A program made the translations under genes and the position numbers. A model generated the notes under the pieces. That model saw only the letters and a list, made by a program, of their open reading frames with translations. It had not been told where the DNA came from and did not search any database. From JAFMJV01 sp034436555 (GTDB lineage: Bacteria > Chloroflexota > Limnocylindria > Limnocylindrales > CSP1-4), in NCBI GenBank assembly GCA_034436555.1, contig DAOTUU010000007.1, forward strand, positions 1 to 64,000: 64,000 bases of DNA, read 5' to 3'. Below are positions 10,028 through 22,433 of this stretch, piece by piece; the first letter of the stretch is position 1; every line of letters starts with the position of its first letter.

Positions 10028-11134
10028 CTATCGGACCAGGGTCGGCAGGCCATCGACGAGCCTGACCGGATGATGCCTGACCCGCTTCACGCCGTCCCTG
10101 GTCAGGTCCACGGAGAGGATCTCCGACACGGACGCGCCGTCCATGCCGTCGAACACGAAGTTGCCCAGGCTCCAGGCGATGAGCTTGCCGTCCTCGCGCT
10201 TGAACGCCTGGAGGACGTGCGGGTGATGGCCCAGGTAGAGCGTCGCGCCCGCGTCGAGCGCCGCGCGAGCGTAGGCGAGCTGTTCGCTGTTGGGGGAGGG
10301 GACGTATTCCCAGCCCGCATGGACGAGCACGACCACGAGGTCCGCGAGCTCCCTCGCGCGCGCCACGTCCGATCGGATGCGCCTGACGTTCGCGATGGCG
10401 AGCCCCGGCCTGGACGGCCCGGCCTTCCACTCGCGCGTGTTGAAACCGGTCGATTCCGTGAACGCGTCGACATATGCGAGGAAGGCGATCGAGAGACCGT
10501 TCCGCCGGACCACCACGGGGGCGTGCGCCTCCGCGCGGTCATGACCACCGCCCGGGGTCGCGATGCCGCGATCGGCCATCAGGCGCAGCGTGTCGGTGAG
10601 GCCCTGCCTGCCCCAGTCCATGGCGTGGTTGTTGGCCACGCCCGCCACGTCGACGCCCGCCATCGAGAGCGCATCCGCTGCGATCGGAGGTGCCTTGAAG
10701 GTGTAGTGCTTGTCCTCGCGATCGATCGAGGTCGTGATGTCGCACTCGAGGTTGACCACGAACAGGTCGGCGTCGTCGAGCACGGACCGGACACCCCGGA
10801 AGACGATCCCCGGGCCGTGCTGTCGGATGCGCCTGCCGATCGAGCGGCCCAGCATCACGTCCCCCACGGCCATCAGCCGGACCGTGCCGTAGGGGAGACC
10901 GGCGGCGGAGGTCTCCGCGGGGTCCGGCGCGATCGCGGGATCCGGCGCGATCGCGGGGTCCGGGGAGGCGGCCGGGTCGCCAGGGGTCGCCGACGCCGCC
11001 GGCGAGGCGGGGAGGCCGGGCGATGCCGGCGCGAATGGCCCAGGGAGCGTGGAGGCGTCCTGCGCCAGGGCGGGCCACGGCAGCGCCGTGAGAGCCGCCA
11101 GCAGGCTCGCAAGGAGCAGGCGTCGCACGCCCAT
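10028..11134 (-). CDS. CapA-family secreted metallophosphatase-like protein
   Basis: 368 aa. It has an N-terminal signal (MGVRRLLLASLLAAL, cleavage near ALAQ) and then a Pro/Ala-rich linker containing DPAIAPDPAIAPDPAE repeats. The PGA_cap domain follows with calcineurin-like metal motifs: AVGDVMLGRSIG, NLECDI, GVANNHAMDWG, HAGWEY and LGHHPHVLQAF. CapA proteins take part in poly-gamma-glutamate or related surface polymer export; no capB or capC is nearby, so the real role is open. Its ATG shares one base with the TGA of the upstream aldehyde dehydrogenase gene (TGATG), implying coupled translation. Confidence 0.88.
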   Translation of the reverse strand: MGVRRLLLASLLAALTALPWPALAQDASTLPGPFAPASPGLPASPAASATPGDPAASPDPAIAPDPAIAPDPAETSAAGLPYGTVRLMAVGDVMLGRSIGRRIRQHGPGIVFRGVRSVLDDADLFVVNLECDITTSIDREDKHYTFKAPPIAADALSMAGVDVAGVANNHAMDWGRQGLTDTLRLMADRGIATPGGGHDRAEAHAPVVVRRNGLSIAFLAYVDAFTESTGFNTREWKAGPSRPGLAIANVRRIRSDVARARELADLVVVLVHAGWEYVPSPNSEQLAYARAALDAGATLYLGHHPHVLQAFKREDGKLIAWSLGNFVFDGMDGASVSEILSVDLTRDGVKRVRHHPVRLVDGLPTLVR

Positions 11135-12714
11135 CAGTCGACGATCGTGTGGCTCTGCTCGCGCAGGAACTGGGCGACATACCAGGGTCCCAGGGCCGAC
11201 TTGCCCGTGGAGCCCGAGCCCTTCCAGCCCCCGAACGGCTGCACTCCCGGCCAGGCCCCGGTGGTCGCGCCCGCGCGACGGTTGACGTACAGCACGCCCG
11301 CCTGGATCTCCGCGAGGAAGCGCCGCTGGGCCGCGGCATCCTCCGTGTAGATGCCCGCGGTCAGGCCGTAGAGGCCGTCGTTCGCATGGGCAAGGGCCTC
11401 GTCGAGCGAGTCCACGGCGCAGACGGCGTTGAATGGTGCGAACAGCTCATCCTGGAACAGGCGGTGGGACGCCGGCAGACCACCCACCACGGTGGGTTCC
11501 ACGTACCAGCCGCGGGCGAGGTCCCCGTCGGCGAGGCGCTCGCCGCCGGTGAACACGGTGCCGTCTCGGCGCGCCTCGCTGACCGCGGCCTGATGACGCG
11601 CGACGGCTCGGTCGTCGATGACCGGGCCCAGCCAGTTGGCGCGCAGCGTCGGGTCGCCGATGGCGATCGTCTCGGTCTTCTCCACGAGGCGTCGAACCAG
11701 CTCGTCATGGACCGGCCGCTCGACATACACCCGACTGTTGGCGGAGCACTTCTGGCCGCCGAAGCCGAAGCTCGCCCGCATGATGCCCTCGGCCGCCTCG
11801 TCAAGGTCCGCGTCCCGCAGCACGATGGCGGGGTTCTTGCCGCCCATCTCCACGATGCACGGGCGCGGATACCGGACCCCGAAGGTCCGGAACAGCTCGA
11901 AGCCCACCTCGTAGGAGCCGGTGAAGACGATGCCGTCGATGCCCCGGCTGTGGGTCAGCTCGTCACCCACGGACTCGCCCGGACCCATCACGAGGTTGAC
12001 GACCCCATCGGGGACGCCCGCGTCGCGGAGCGCCTCGATCAGCTTGACCGCGCTCATCGCGCCCGCGCGCGCGGGCTTGAACACGACCGTGTTGCCGGCC
12101 ATCATGGCGGCCGCCGCGGGTCCCGCGGACAGGGCCATCGGGAAGTTGAAGGGGCTGATGACCGCGAACACGCCGTGTGGCCGCAGCACCGAGCGGGTGT
12201 GTGTGGCGGCGTCACCCAGGTTGTCCATGGGCCGCTCGTAGAAGGCGTTGTCCCGTGCGGTCTGGGCGTAATAGCGGATGAGGTCCGCCGCCTCCTCCGT
12301 CTCGCCCAACGCCTCGATGCGGTTCTTGCCCACCTCGATCGCCATCAGCGCCGAGATCTCCATCAGCCGCTCGGAGATGAGCTCCGCGGCGCGGCACAGG
12401 ATCTCCAGGCGCCGCTCCCAGCCCAGCGCCGCCCAGGCGGGCTGGGCGGCGCGAGCGGCCGCGATCGCCTCCTGGACGTCGCTCCGGTCGCCGTTCGCGA
12501 ACCGGCCCACGACGATCTCGTGGTCGATCGGCGAGCGCAGCTCCCACTCGGTGGCGCCTGCCCGCTCCTTGCCGGCGATGACGTTGCGGTGGCTCGCGCC
12601 GAGGGTGGGACGGACCGCCGCGAGCGCGGTCTCGAACTGCTGGTGGAGCTGCTCGTTGTCGGCGCGCAGCGTGGCGTACGTGATCTTGATGCGGGGCGCG
12701 GCGGGGTCGGTCAT
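11134..12714 (-). CDS. pruA: L-glutamate gamma-semialdehyde (1-pyrroline-5-carboxylate) dehydrogenase
   Basis: 526 aa from the ATG at 12714. Oxidises glutamate semialdehyde to glutamate with NAD+, the second step of proline catabolism. Typical features are SPFNFPMALSAGPAAAAMMAGN, the Glu-containing VEMGGKNPAIV, the catalytic Cys in FGFGGQKCSANSR, ELFAPFNAV and the C-terminal QPFGGWKGSG. The N-terminal region (SPIDHEIVVGRFANGD, ARAAQPAWAALGWERR) and the length match stand-alone RocA/PruA. No proline dehydrogenase is in the window. It heads the cluster pruA-capA-FG-GAP-M24-like. Confidence 0.9.
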   Translation of the reverse strand: MTDPAAPRIKITYATLRADNEQLHQQFETALAAVRPTLGASHRNVIAGKERAGATEWELRSPIDHEIVVGRFANGDRSDVQEAIAAARAAQPAWAALGWERRLEILCRAAELISERLMEISALMAIEVGKNRIEALGETEEAADLIRYYAQTARDNAFYERPMDNLGDAATHTRSVLRPHGVFAVISPFNFPMALSAGPAAAAMMAGNTVVFKPARAGAMSAVKLIEALRDAGVPDGVVNLVMGPGESVGDELTHSRGIDGIVFTGSYEVGFELFRTFGVRYPRPCIVEMGGKNPAIVLRDADLDEAAEGIMRASFGFGGQKCSANSRVYVERPVHDELVRRLVEKTETIAIGDPTLRANWLGPVIDDRAVARHQAAVSEARRDGTVFTGGERLADGDLARGWYVEPTVVGGLPASHRLFQDELFAPFNAVCAVDSLDEALAHANDGLYGLTAGIYTEDAAAQRRFLAEIQAGVLYVNRRAGATTGAWPGVQPFGGWKGSGSTGKSALGPWYVAQFLREQSHTIVD

Positions 12715-12891
12715 GGCGTGGCGTCCTCGGGCTGCGGGTCGGGCGCGCGGGGCGGCGCGGCCGGCTGCCCGGAGTCTACCGTGGGTCACCGGCAGGTCCT
12801 CCGCGAGGACCTCCATCGAGACCGCCTCGCCGCCGCGGCGCCCACGCCCCCGGCGCCCGCGCCCCCACATCGGCGCGGGGTGCGCCGTGGG

Positions 12892-13236
12892 TCAGGCCGT
12901 CTGGCTCACCCGGAAACAGTCGGAGCAGTAGACGGGCTTGTCCATCCGCGGCTTGAACGGGACCTGGGCGGCATTGCCGCAGCGTGAGCAGATGACCGCG
13001 AAGTACTCGCGCGCCGGGCGGTCGCCAGCGCGCTCATAGCCTCGCGGACCACCGATCTCCCGCACGTCGTAGCCGGACGACGCATCGCGCTGGGTGCGCC
13101 GCGAGGCGCGACAGCTGGCGCACCGCTTCGGATCGGAGACGAACCCCTTCTGCGCGTAGAACTCCTGGTCGGCCGCGGAATGGACGAACTCCACACCACA
13201 GTCGACGCACGTGAGGGCTCGATCGACGTACGACAC
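12892..13236 (-). CDS. Zinc-ribbon protein with CxxC-x17-CxxC domain
   Basis: 114 aa from the GTG at 13236, preceded by GGGGAGG at good spacing; a second GTG at 13254 lacks such a site. The N-terminal probable zinc ribbon contains CVDC, FYAQKGF and CASC. The C-terminal part has CSRC followed after exactly 17 residues by CSDC, the CxxC-x17-CxxC domain known mainly from Chloroflexota, Planctomycetota and candidate phyla. Binding of two zinc ions is expected. The molecular role is unknown; nucleic-acid binding is likely by analogy with other zinc ribbons. Confidence 0.88.
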   Translation of the reverse strand: MSYVDRALTCVDCGVEFVHSAADQEFYAQKGFVSDPKRCASCRASRRTQRDASSGYDVREIGGPRGYERAGDRPAREYFAVICSRCGNAAQVPFKPRMDKPVYCSDCFRVSQTA

Positions 13237-13561
13237 CGGGACAGACCTCCCCACAGGGCAAACGGACTAGCTACCCACCCGGTGGAGCCTTCGCGGGCAA
13301 CACGAATCCCAAGGGCGGGGCGTCGGGGAAGGCCGGGCGCCGTGCGTCCCAGGTGCTCGTCAGCGGTCCCTGTCTGGGGCGCACCGGATGTCTGGAAAGG
13401 GTACCACCGACCCCTCGAACCGTCCGGTCGATCCGGGAGGAACCGATTCCAGTCGTGACCCGGCACCGTCTGTGGGATGATGCCCGGCGGGTCTCGCCGC
13501 CGCGTCCGGGCGCCCTGGCCGGGCCGGTCGATGACCCCCGATGGAGGGACACCGCTCGCTC
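13237..13561. other. Divergent intergenic spacer
   Basis: 325 bp between the divergently transcribed zinc-ribbon gene and the sbcD-like gene. It should hold both promoters, but I see no convincing -35/-10 pair and no ORF with coding character. Confidence 0.4.
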
Positions 13562-14754
13562 ATGCCGCGCCTGCTCCACCTCGCCGACGTCCACCTGGGC
13601 GCCCGCCATCGGGACCTGGGCGACGCCGCCGACCGGCAGCGGGCCCGCCAGCTGGCGGCCTTCCGACGGGCCATCGATGTCGGCCTCGAGCGGCGCGTTG
13701 ACGTCGCGCTGGTGTGCGGCGACCTGTTCGACTCCAACAGCCAGCCGCGCCGCACCGTGGAGACGGCCGCCGCGGAGCTGCGGCGACTGGCGGACGCGGG
13801 CACCCGGAGCGTGGTCATCCCCGGCACTCACGACAGCCATGACCCGGCGTCGATCTACCGCGCATTCGACCTGCGGGCGCTCGCCGGCCTGCCCCCGACC
13901 TCAGACCTGATCACCGTGCTGGGCGCACCGCCGGCGCAGGCGGACCTGCTCCTGCCGGACCTGGACCTGCTGGTCGTGTCCCGCGTGTTCCCGACCAAGC
14001 GCGCCTCCCGCAGCCCGCTCGAGGGCGTGCACCTGGCCGAGGACGGACGTGCCCGCTGGAAGGTCGGCATGCTCCACGCCGCCATCCGGATCCCGGGCAG
14101 GGTGGAGACGGACGACGTGATCGTGGACGAGGCCGAGATCGCGGCGTCGGGTCTGGACTACCTCGCGCTCGGCCATTGGCACTCGGCGCTCGATGGGCGC
14201 GCGGGGAGCACGCGGTGGGCATACTCCGGCGCACCCGAGCCGGTGGCCATCGACCAGGACGGGGCCGGCGGCGTGCTCATCGTCACGCTCCGTCCGGACG
14301 TACCCGCGGACGGACCCGCGGAGGGCCGCGTGATGCTGGAGCGTGTCACGGTCAGCCGAACCACCTACCGCACCCTGGACGTGGACGCGGCCGGCATCAC
14401 CTCGCAGGACCTGCTCGTCGCGACGCTGCGGGGCGGTGCCGATCCCGACACGATGCTCGACGTGCGGGTGGTGGGCATCCGGCCGGACAACCTGGTGCTC
14501 ACCCCGTCCGAGATCACCGCCGCGCTCGCCGACGCGTACCTGCGCGTGCGGGTGCGCGACCGATCCGTGCCCGCGCCGCCCGGCTCCGACCTGCCGCCCG
14601 CGGACACGATCCTGGGGCGGTTCATGCGGGATGTGGAGGCGCGCATCAGGAGCGCCGAGGCGGACGGGCGCGCCGAGGATGCAGCGGACGCGCGCGAGGT
14701 CCTGCGCCTGGGCCGGGTGCTGCTGGAGACGCCGCGCGAGGCCACGCTCGCCTG

Positions 14755-14755
<1 letters not shown>
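13562..14755 (+). CDS. SbcD/Mre11-like DNA repair exonuclease subunit (metallophosphoesterase)
   Basis: 397 aa. The ATG at 13562 gives the canonical start MPRLLHLADVHLGARH; an ATG 21 bp upstream would add seven unlikely residues. Metal-binding motifs are DVHLG, VCGDLFDSN, a GTHDSHD variant of the usual GNHD, and LALGHWH. As the nuclease partner of an SMC-like ATPase it would process DNA ends and hairpins. Its TGA overlaps the ATG of the next gene (TGATG), so the two subunits are translationally coupled. Confidence 0.88.
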
Positions 14756-17274
<2,519 letters not shown>

Positions 17275-17299
17275 GGCCGCCCTCGCGCGGTCGCGGTCG

Positions 17300-18199
17300 A
17301 TGAACCCGGCCGCCCCGCTGCTGGCACTGCTGTCGGCCGCCTGCTGGGGGACGGGCGACTTCTTCGGCGGGTTGGCCAGCCGAGTGGGCGGACTCCGGCC
17401 CACGCTCGTCCTGTCGCAGGCGTTCGGGGTGCTGTTCGCGCTCGCACTGCTCATGCTCGCTGGCGAGGCCATGCCCACGACGTTGGGGTTCGCGTGGGCG
17501 ATCGCGGCGGGATCGGCGGGGCTGGTGGGAGTCGGCTGTCTCTACCTGGCCCTGTCTGGCGGCACCATGGGCATCGTGGCGCCGGCGACCGGCCTGATCG
17601 CGGCCACGATCCCTGCGCTCGTCGGCATCGCGGGCGGCGAGGCCGCGGGCCCGGTGCTGCTCGCGGGCATGGCCATCGCACTCGCGGCGGTCGTCGTGAT
17701 CTCCTGGCCGGAGTCGGTGCCCGGGCCTCGTCGGGACATGCGGTCCGGTCGGTCGCCCACGGCCGAGTGGTTGCTCATCGTCGCCTCGGGGATGGGGTTC
17801 GCGGCCTTCTATGTGCTCGCCGACCTGGCCCACGAGGCCGGATCGGGCACGGTGTGGACGCTCGTCGGCGTCCGGATGGCGTCCACGGCGCTGGCGCTGC
17901 TGCTGATGGCGGTCACGGTGGTCGCCCGCCGGTCCACCGGGTTCCCGGTCGGCCGACGGGTGGTGGGCATGGCCGCCCTGACGGGCCTGGGCGACACCGG
18001 CGGCAACCTGTTCTACATCGCCTCCACGGCGGTCGGGGCGCTGTCGGTGACGGTGGTGCTCGCGTCCCTCTATCCGGTGAGCACCGCGCTGTGGGCGCGC
18101 GTCGTGCTCCGTGAGCGGCTCTCCCCGATGCGCGTGCTGGGCGTCGCGCTCGCGGTCATCGGGGCGCTGCTCGTGTCGGCGGGCTCGCTCGCCGGGTGA
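17300..18199 (+). CDS. EamA/DMT-family transporter
   Basis: 299 aa with about ten hydrophobic segments in two EamA repeats (first ALLSAACWGTGDFFGGLASR, second LLIVASGMGFAAFYVLADLA). The C terminus shows the family-typical VVLASLYPVSTALWARVVLRERL followed by a last helix. Drug/metabolite transporters export amino acids, nucleosides or metabolites; the substrate cannot be told. It begins 25 bp after the SbcC-like gene and may be co-transcribed. Confidence 0.9.
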   Translation: MNPAAPLLALLSAACWGTGDFFGGLASRVGGLRPTLVLSQAFGVLFALALLMLAGEAMPTTLGFAWAIAAGSAGLVGVGCLYLALSGGTMGIVAPATGLIAATIPALVGIAGGEAAGPVLLAGMAIALAAVVVISWPESVPGPRRDMRSGRSPTAEWLLIVASGMGFAAFYVLADLAHEAGSGTVWTLVGVRMASTALALLLMAVTVVARRSTGFPVGRRVVGMAALTGLGDTGGNLFYIASTAVGALSVTVVLASLYPVSTALWARVVLRERLSPMRVLGVALAVIGALLVSAGSLAG

Positions 18200-18209
18200 T
18201 GGCGCGACC

Positions 18210-18520
18210 GAGGACCCGCTCCTGACCGCCAATCGGGCCGAGTTCTTCCTCGAGCCTGGCGGACCTCGAGCTCTCCTCGATCGCATGGGCGAGGTCGACC
18301 TCGAGCACGCGGTTACGGGGAGCCTCGCGGCCGAGCAGAAGGTCCGGTTCGCGCCCGCGGCGATCGCGAGCGTGTACGTCCGGCGGCGAGCGGGACGTGT
18401 TCCTGGTGGCACGGCCGCCCGACGGTGGGCGCTTCGGCTGCGCGACCGATATGGGTGGACCCGGCGTGGCCGAACGGTTCGGGTGTTCCGGGCCGTTGGC
18501 CTCTTGCGCCGCCCCTCGTG
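18210..18520 (+). pseudogene. Remnant of AbiEi-like antitoxin/abortive-infection protein
   Basis: The plus-strand translation LLTANRAEFFLEPGGPRALL, then HAVTGSLAAEQKVRFAP and AIASVYV, resembles the C-terminal domain of type IV antitoxin AbiEi proteins (a TGSLAA..APVA..VYV pattern). The similarity continues in another frame after about 18385 (RDVFLVARPPDGGRFG). There is no start codon, no N-terminal winged helix and no stop in context, so this is a fragment with a frameshift. Nothing else is recognised between 18200 and 18651. This marks the left edge of the accessory region. Confidence 0.35.
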
Positions 18521-18651
18521 CGGCTGGACGCTGCGGGTCGGACTCGGGCCAGGTCGGAGGGCGGACGCCGAGGCGTGTCACCCGGCCCCCGGTGGCACAC
18601 GCGGTCGCGCACGAGGATCGGCCTACGAACCCGCGTCAGGGAGGACGACAG

Positions 18652-21166
18652 ATGCACGGTACGCGGGCCGCGGTGGCGGCGGCTGTGGCGATGGTCCTGT
18701 CGGGTGGCGTGCCGGTCGGGGGGGCAGTCACCGGCTCCCTCGGCGCCATCCGCGCCGGGCTGGACCGAGGTGACCGCGACGGCGAGCTGCACGCCGACGG
18801 CCGTGGGCGACATCATGGGTCAGGGGCCGCCGGTCGTGCTCACCGGCAAGACGATGACCTGCACCGAGACCGCCAGCGACCCGCGCGTCAGCGGCACGAG
18901 CACGATCGTCACGGCCGGGCAGACGTGGGGCGAGGGCTCGCCCGCCGCCGGCACGGGATGGGGCGACTTCACGCTCACGGGACCCGAGGGCGCCTGGACC
19001 GGTCGTTCCTACGACATCGCGAGCTCGTCAGGGGTCGTGCAGACCATGACGGTCGCCGTCGGCGACGGCCCGTACGTGGGCTGGACGTACGCTCGCTCGG
19101 CCACGACGGCGGCCGACGGGACAGTCGTCATCACGGGGATCCTCATGACCGGCGGCCCGCCGCCGGGCTTCCCGGTGACGCGGATGTTCACCACCCCCGA
19201 CGCAGACCTTGGACCCGTGCCGGCGGTCGGGGAGGTCGCCGCGGCCCTCACGGGAACGCTCGCGCTCGGCAAGGGCAAGGGCAAACCGACCGCGGAGACC
19301 GTGGGCCCTGCCGGCGGCACCATCACGATCTCCAGGCAAGGCGACCCCCTCGCTGGCCTGACCATCACCGTCCCGCCCGGAAGCTATGCATCCGACACGA
19401 CGTTCGCCATCAGCTCGAGACCCATCAAGGGACACTCCTTCGGACCGCTGATCAACCCCGCGAGCCCGCTTGTCACGATCGAGGCCGGTGACGCCTATGC
19501 CGATGGTCTCGTGACTGTCCGGATCCCGGCCACGATCCCGGAGGGATCCTTCGGCATGGGCTTCTTCTATGACCAGGCGACCGGGGGTCTCGAGGGGATG
19601 CCGCTCGTCGCCGAGGACCCCACCGGGGTCACGGTCGCGACGCGCCACTTCTCGTCGTTCTTCGTGAGCGTCATCGAGCTCGCGGCACTGCCGCCGACCG
19701 TGGACTCCGGCTTCCGGCCGGGCGTGGATGACTGGCAGTTCACGAACTACGGCTCCTATATCGAGCCCGACGGCCACTGCAGCGGTCAGGTGGTGAGCGC
19801 GATGTGGTACTACATCGAGCGGCAGCGGTCGCTGGGAGCGTCCCACCTTCACGGCCTCTACGACAACAACGGCGACGTCGCGACCCCCGACCTGTGGGAG
19901 GACGACTCCCACGGGTACCGCTTGGCGTCGATGGTCCAGCACGACACGGACTGGGACCGGCTGATGGTCAGCCTGCTCTACGAGGCGAGGACGCTTCCGG
20001 ACTGGATGCACCGAGCGGCGTTGCGCTACGCCATGGCCGTCAGTGGCGAACCCCAGCTGGTCAGCATCTACCAACCGGGGGGCGGTCACGCCATCGTGGC
20101 CTACCGTGTCACCCGGGACTTCATCCAGGTCGCCGACCCGAACTATCCCGGCAAGCACCGGGCGATTCGCTGGGACGAGGCGGAGCAGGACCTGCGTCCG
20201 TACTTCTCCGGAGCCAATGCGGCGGAGATCGCCACGAGCGGTCCCAGCAGCTACCCCGTGATCCTGTGGTTCGCGAAGACCGCGGGGATCGACTGGGACC
20301 AGGTCGGGCAGCGCTGGGCGGAGTTCGACGCCGGCACGATCGGCGACGGGACCTTCCCCGGTCAGCTCATCGAGGCGCAGGCGAGCGACGGATCGTGGGT
20401 GCCGCTCACCGACGGCTTCGAGACGACCGAGCCGGTCCTCCTTGCCCGGCTCAGGCTTCCGGGTGCCGCGTGGTTCCGGATGGACTTCTACGCGGGGACA
20501 AGCTCGGATCCGATGGCGCGGGACGGTCAGTACGGGTCTGACCGCTTCGGTCCCGTCCGGGTGGCCCTGAGACCGGGCGCCAACCCGTTCGGGATCCACA
20601 TCGAGTCGTTCCTCGGCGCTCTCGGTGTCCAGCTCAGTTACGTCGACTTCGTTCGTCTCAGCGTGATCAGCGCCGCGCCGCCCACCGGCAAGCTGTACAC
20701 GCTGCGGCTCAGGTTCGACGAGGCCTGCGACACCAGCGCCGGACCGTACGACGGGCTCTCGCGCGTGAATACGCTGCCCGTGCGCATCGACGGGACAAGC
20801 GCCGTCGTCGACTGGATGGTCGACTGGGAGACGAAGCACATCCGGGCGAGCGGTCAGGGCACCTACGATCCCGGGACCGGGGCGCTGTCCATCCCGGACA
20901 TCTCGGTCGACTTCACCCGCGACCGGGAGACCGAGACAGGCGAGCCTGCGAACGGCACTGAGCTGCTGTCCGTCGCCATCCAGGGCACGATCCTGGACGA
21001 CCCGGCGCGCGATGGGGAGCGGTCCCCGCTGCAGGCCACCGGAAGCGTGGAGGTCGACTACCCCGCCCTCTACCCCTCGAAGACGCCGCCCGACGTGGAC
21101 CGGCGATGCTCCGCGACCGTGACCGAGGCGGAGCTCCGCGAGGGCTGGGTCGACCACGACCTGTGA
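18652..21166 (+). pseudogene. Secreted protein with ZU5-like and C39-like cysteine-protease domains, frameshifted at a G7 run
   Basis: The ATG at 18652 (GGAGGAC upstream) opens a clear signal peptide, RAAVAAAVAMVLSGG. That frame does not continue into the long downstream frame. Removing one G from the run of seven G at 18718-18724 joins them into a product of about 837 aa. The downstream frame has a ZU5-like stretch (PAGGTITI, TITVPPGSYASDTTFAIS) and a papain/C39-like region with GHCSGQVVSAMWYY, PGGGHAIVAYRV and VADPNYPG, plausible Cys-His-Asp residues. The C terminus is beta-rich and unassigned. It may be phase-variable, decayed, or a homopolymer sequencing error. Confidence 0.65.
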
Positions 21167-21303
21167 CACCGGGAGCGCGAGGCGGCCACGGCCTCACGCC
21201 CTGGAACGGGGCCGTCACGAAGCCGCGCGACGCAGGGAGCTCAGCCGCGCCGGACTGGTTCGGCTTCCTCGGTCAGCCCGCGATCGTCTCTTGGAGCACC
21301 TTC

Positions 21304-21497
21304 GCTGCGGATCCCACGCGCATCCGGACACCGGTTCCACGGCACTCCGTACGGCCGTTCCACGGGTTTTCGGATTTCCTCCGTGAGATCGTGACCGCGC
21401 CGGCGTGAGGGCACCGGCATCGGTATGGTGCCTCGGACGATCTAACCCGTTCGAGAATCGCCGGTGCCACGCCCCGTTCCGCCATGCGCAAGATCCG
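21304..21497 (+). repeat. IS21-type left end, copy 1 (inverted partner at 23908-24106)
   Basis: This stretch, with internal TTCCACGG-type repeats and ending in ATGCGCAAGATCCGC, closely matches the reverse complement of about 23908-24106. Both run into the first codons of an istA-like gene, so they are the left termini of two IS21-family copies facing each other. Confidence 0.6.
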
Positions 21498-21700
21498 CGA
21501 GACCCTCCGTCTCGCCACCGGCGAGCGGCGGAGCGTTCGCCCTGCCGCCGCCACGCGCGTCCCCGCCTCCACGGTCGCAGAACAGCTCGCGCGCCCGGCG
21601 GGCCGGTCTCGGCTGGCCGCCGCCGCACGACCTCGACGACGCGCGCCTGGAGGCCCGCCTGTCCACCCAGCCGTCAGCCGGGGCGGGCAAGAAGGTTGGC
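21484..21700 (+). pseudogene. istA (IS21 transposase) N-terminal fragment
   Basis: Starts MRKIRETLRL and continues with an HTH-like RPAAAATRVPASTVAEQLAR block. After a frame change near 21585 the family sequence goes on as ARRAGLGWPPPHDLDDARLE. The copy stops abruptly near 21700, where the oppositely oriented copy begins. The catalytic DDE domain and the istB helper are absent, so it cannot encode a transposase. Confidence 0.6.
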
Positions 21701-22375
21701 GGACGTGTCGCCGCCCCCGGACAGCGTCGTCGTGGTGGCCGAGAAGTTCCAGAGCGACGAGGTGGCCGCCCTTTCCCGCGTCGGTGCAGCCCTCCAAGAA
21801 CGAGAACGCATGGACATGGGCGTTGATCCAGTGGGGCGGCTCCTGGCTGGGCGGCGCCTCGGCATAGGTGTGGCTCGATGCCCCCAGGACGGGCACGAAC
21901 AGCTCGGCCTGCCACACCTCGCCGGTGTCCGCATCGACGATCGGGATCGTCTGGCCGGCGAAGTCCACGAACAGCTTCTCGCCCGCGCGGTGCTCCTGGC
22001 GCATGACCACGTCGAGGTAGTCCTGCCAGCGCCGGTAGGCCGCGCAGAACCACGAGTGCTGGTAGCCGTCGGGGTGGGCGGTCTTGTACTCCATCCAGTG
22101 CAGGGCGAGCGTGACGCCCTTCCGGCGCAGCTCGCGGTGGACCACGGGCCAGTCGGGCAGCGGCCGCACCTGCCGCACCTGCCGCACCGGCGGGGGTACC
22201 GCCCTGGCGAACAGGCGCGCCTCCAGTTGCGCGTCGTCCATGTCCGGGGGCAGCGGCCAGCCGAGCCCGGCCGCCGCGCCCGGGCGAGGTGGTCGGCGAC
22301 GGTGGTGTAGGGCAGCCTGGTGGCCGCGCCGACCCTGCGGCGGCTCAGGCCCACGCCCAGGGCGGGGCGGAGGAT

Positions 22376-22379
22376 CTAG
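22376..22379. repeat. Target-site duplication CTAG (left)
   Basis: CTAG directly abuts the left inverted repeat and recurs at 23901-23904 next to the right one. This is a 4-bp palindromic target duplication. Confidence 0.75.
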
Positions 22380-22396
22380 GAGCGCGTGTCGGTAAT
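22380..22396 (+). repeat. Left terminal inverted repeat of the IS1182-type element
   Basis: GAGCGCGTGTCGGTAAT, exactly complementary to 23884-23900. The first transposase ATG lies 38 bp inside. Confidence 0.88.
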
Positions 22397-22433
22397 GGCC
22401 ACCAGCGGAGTCTGGCACATGCCAGAATCGCTC

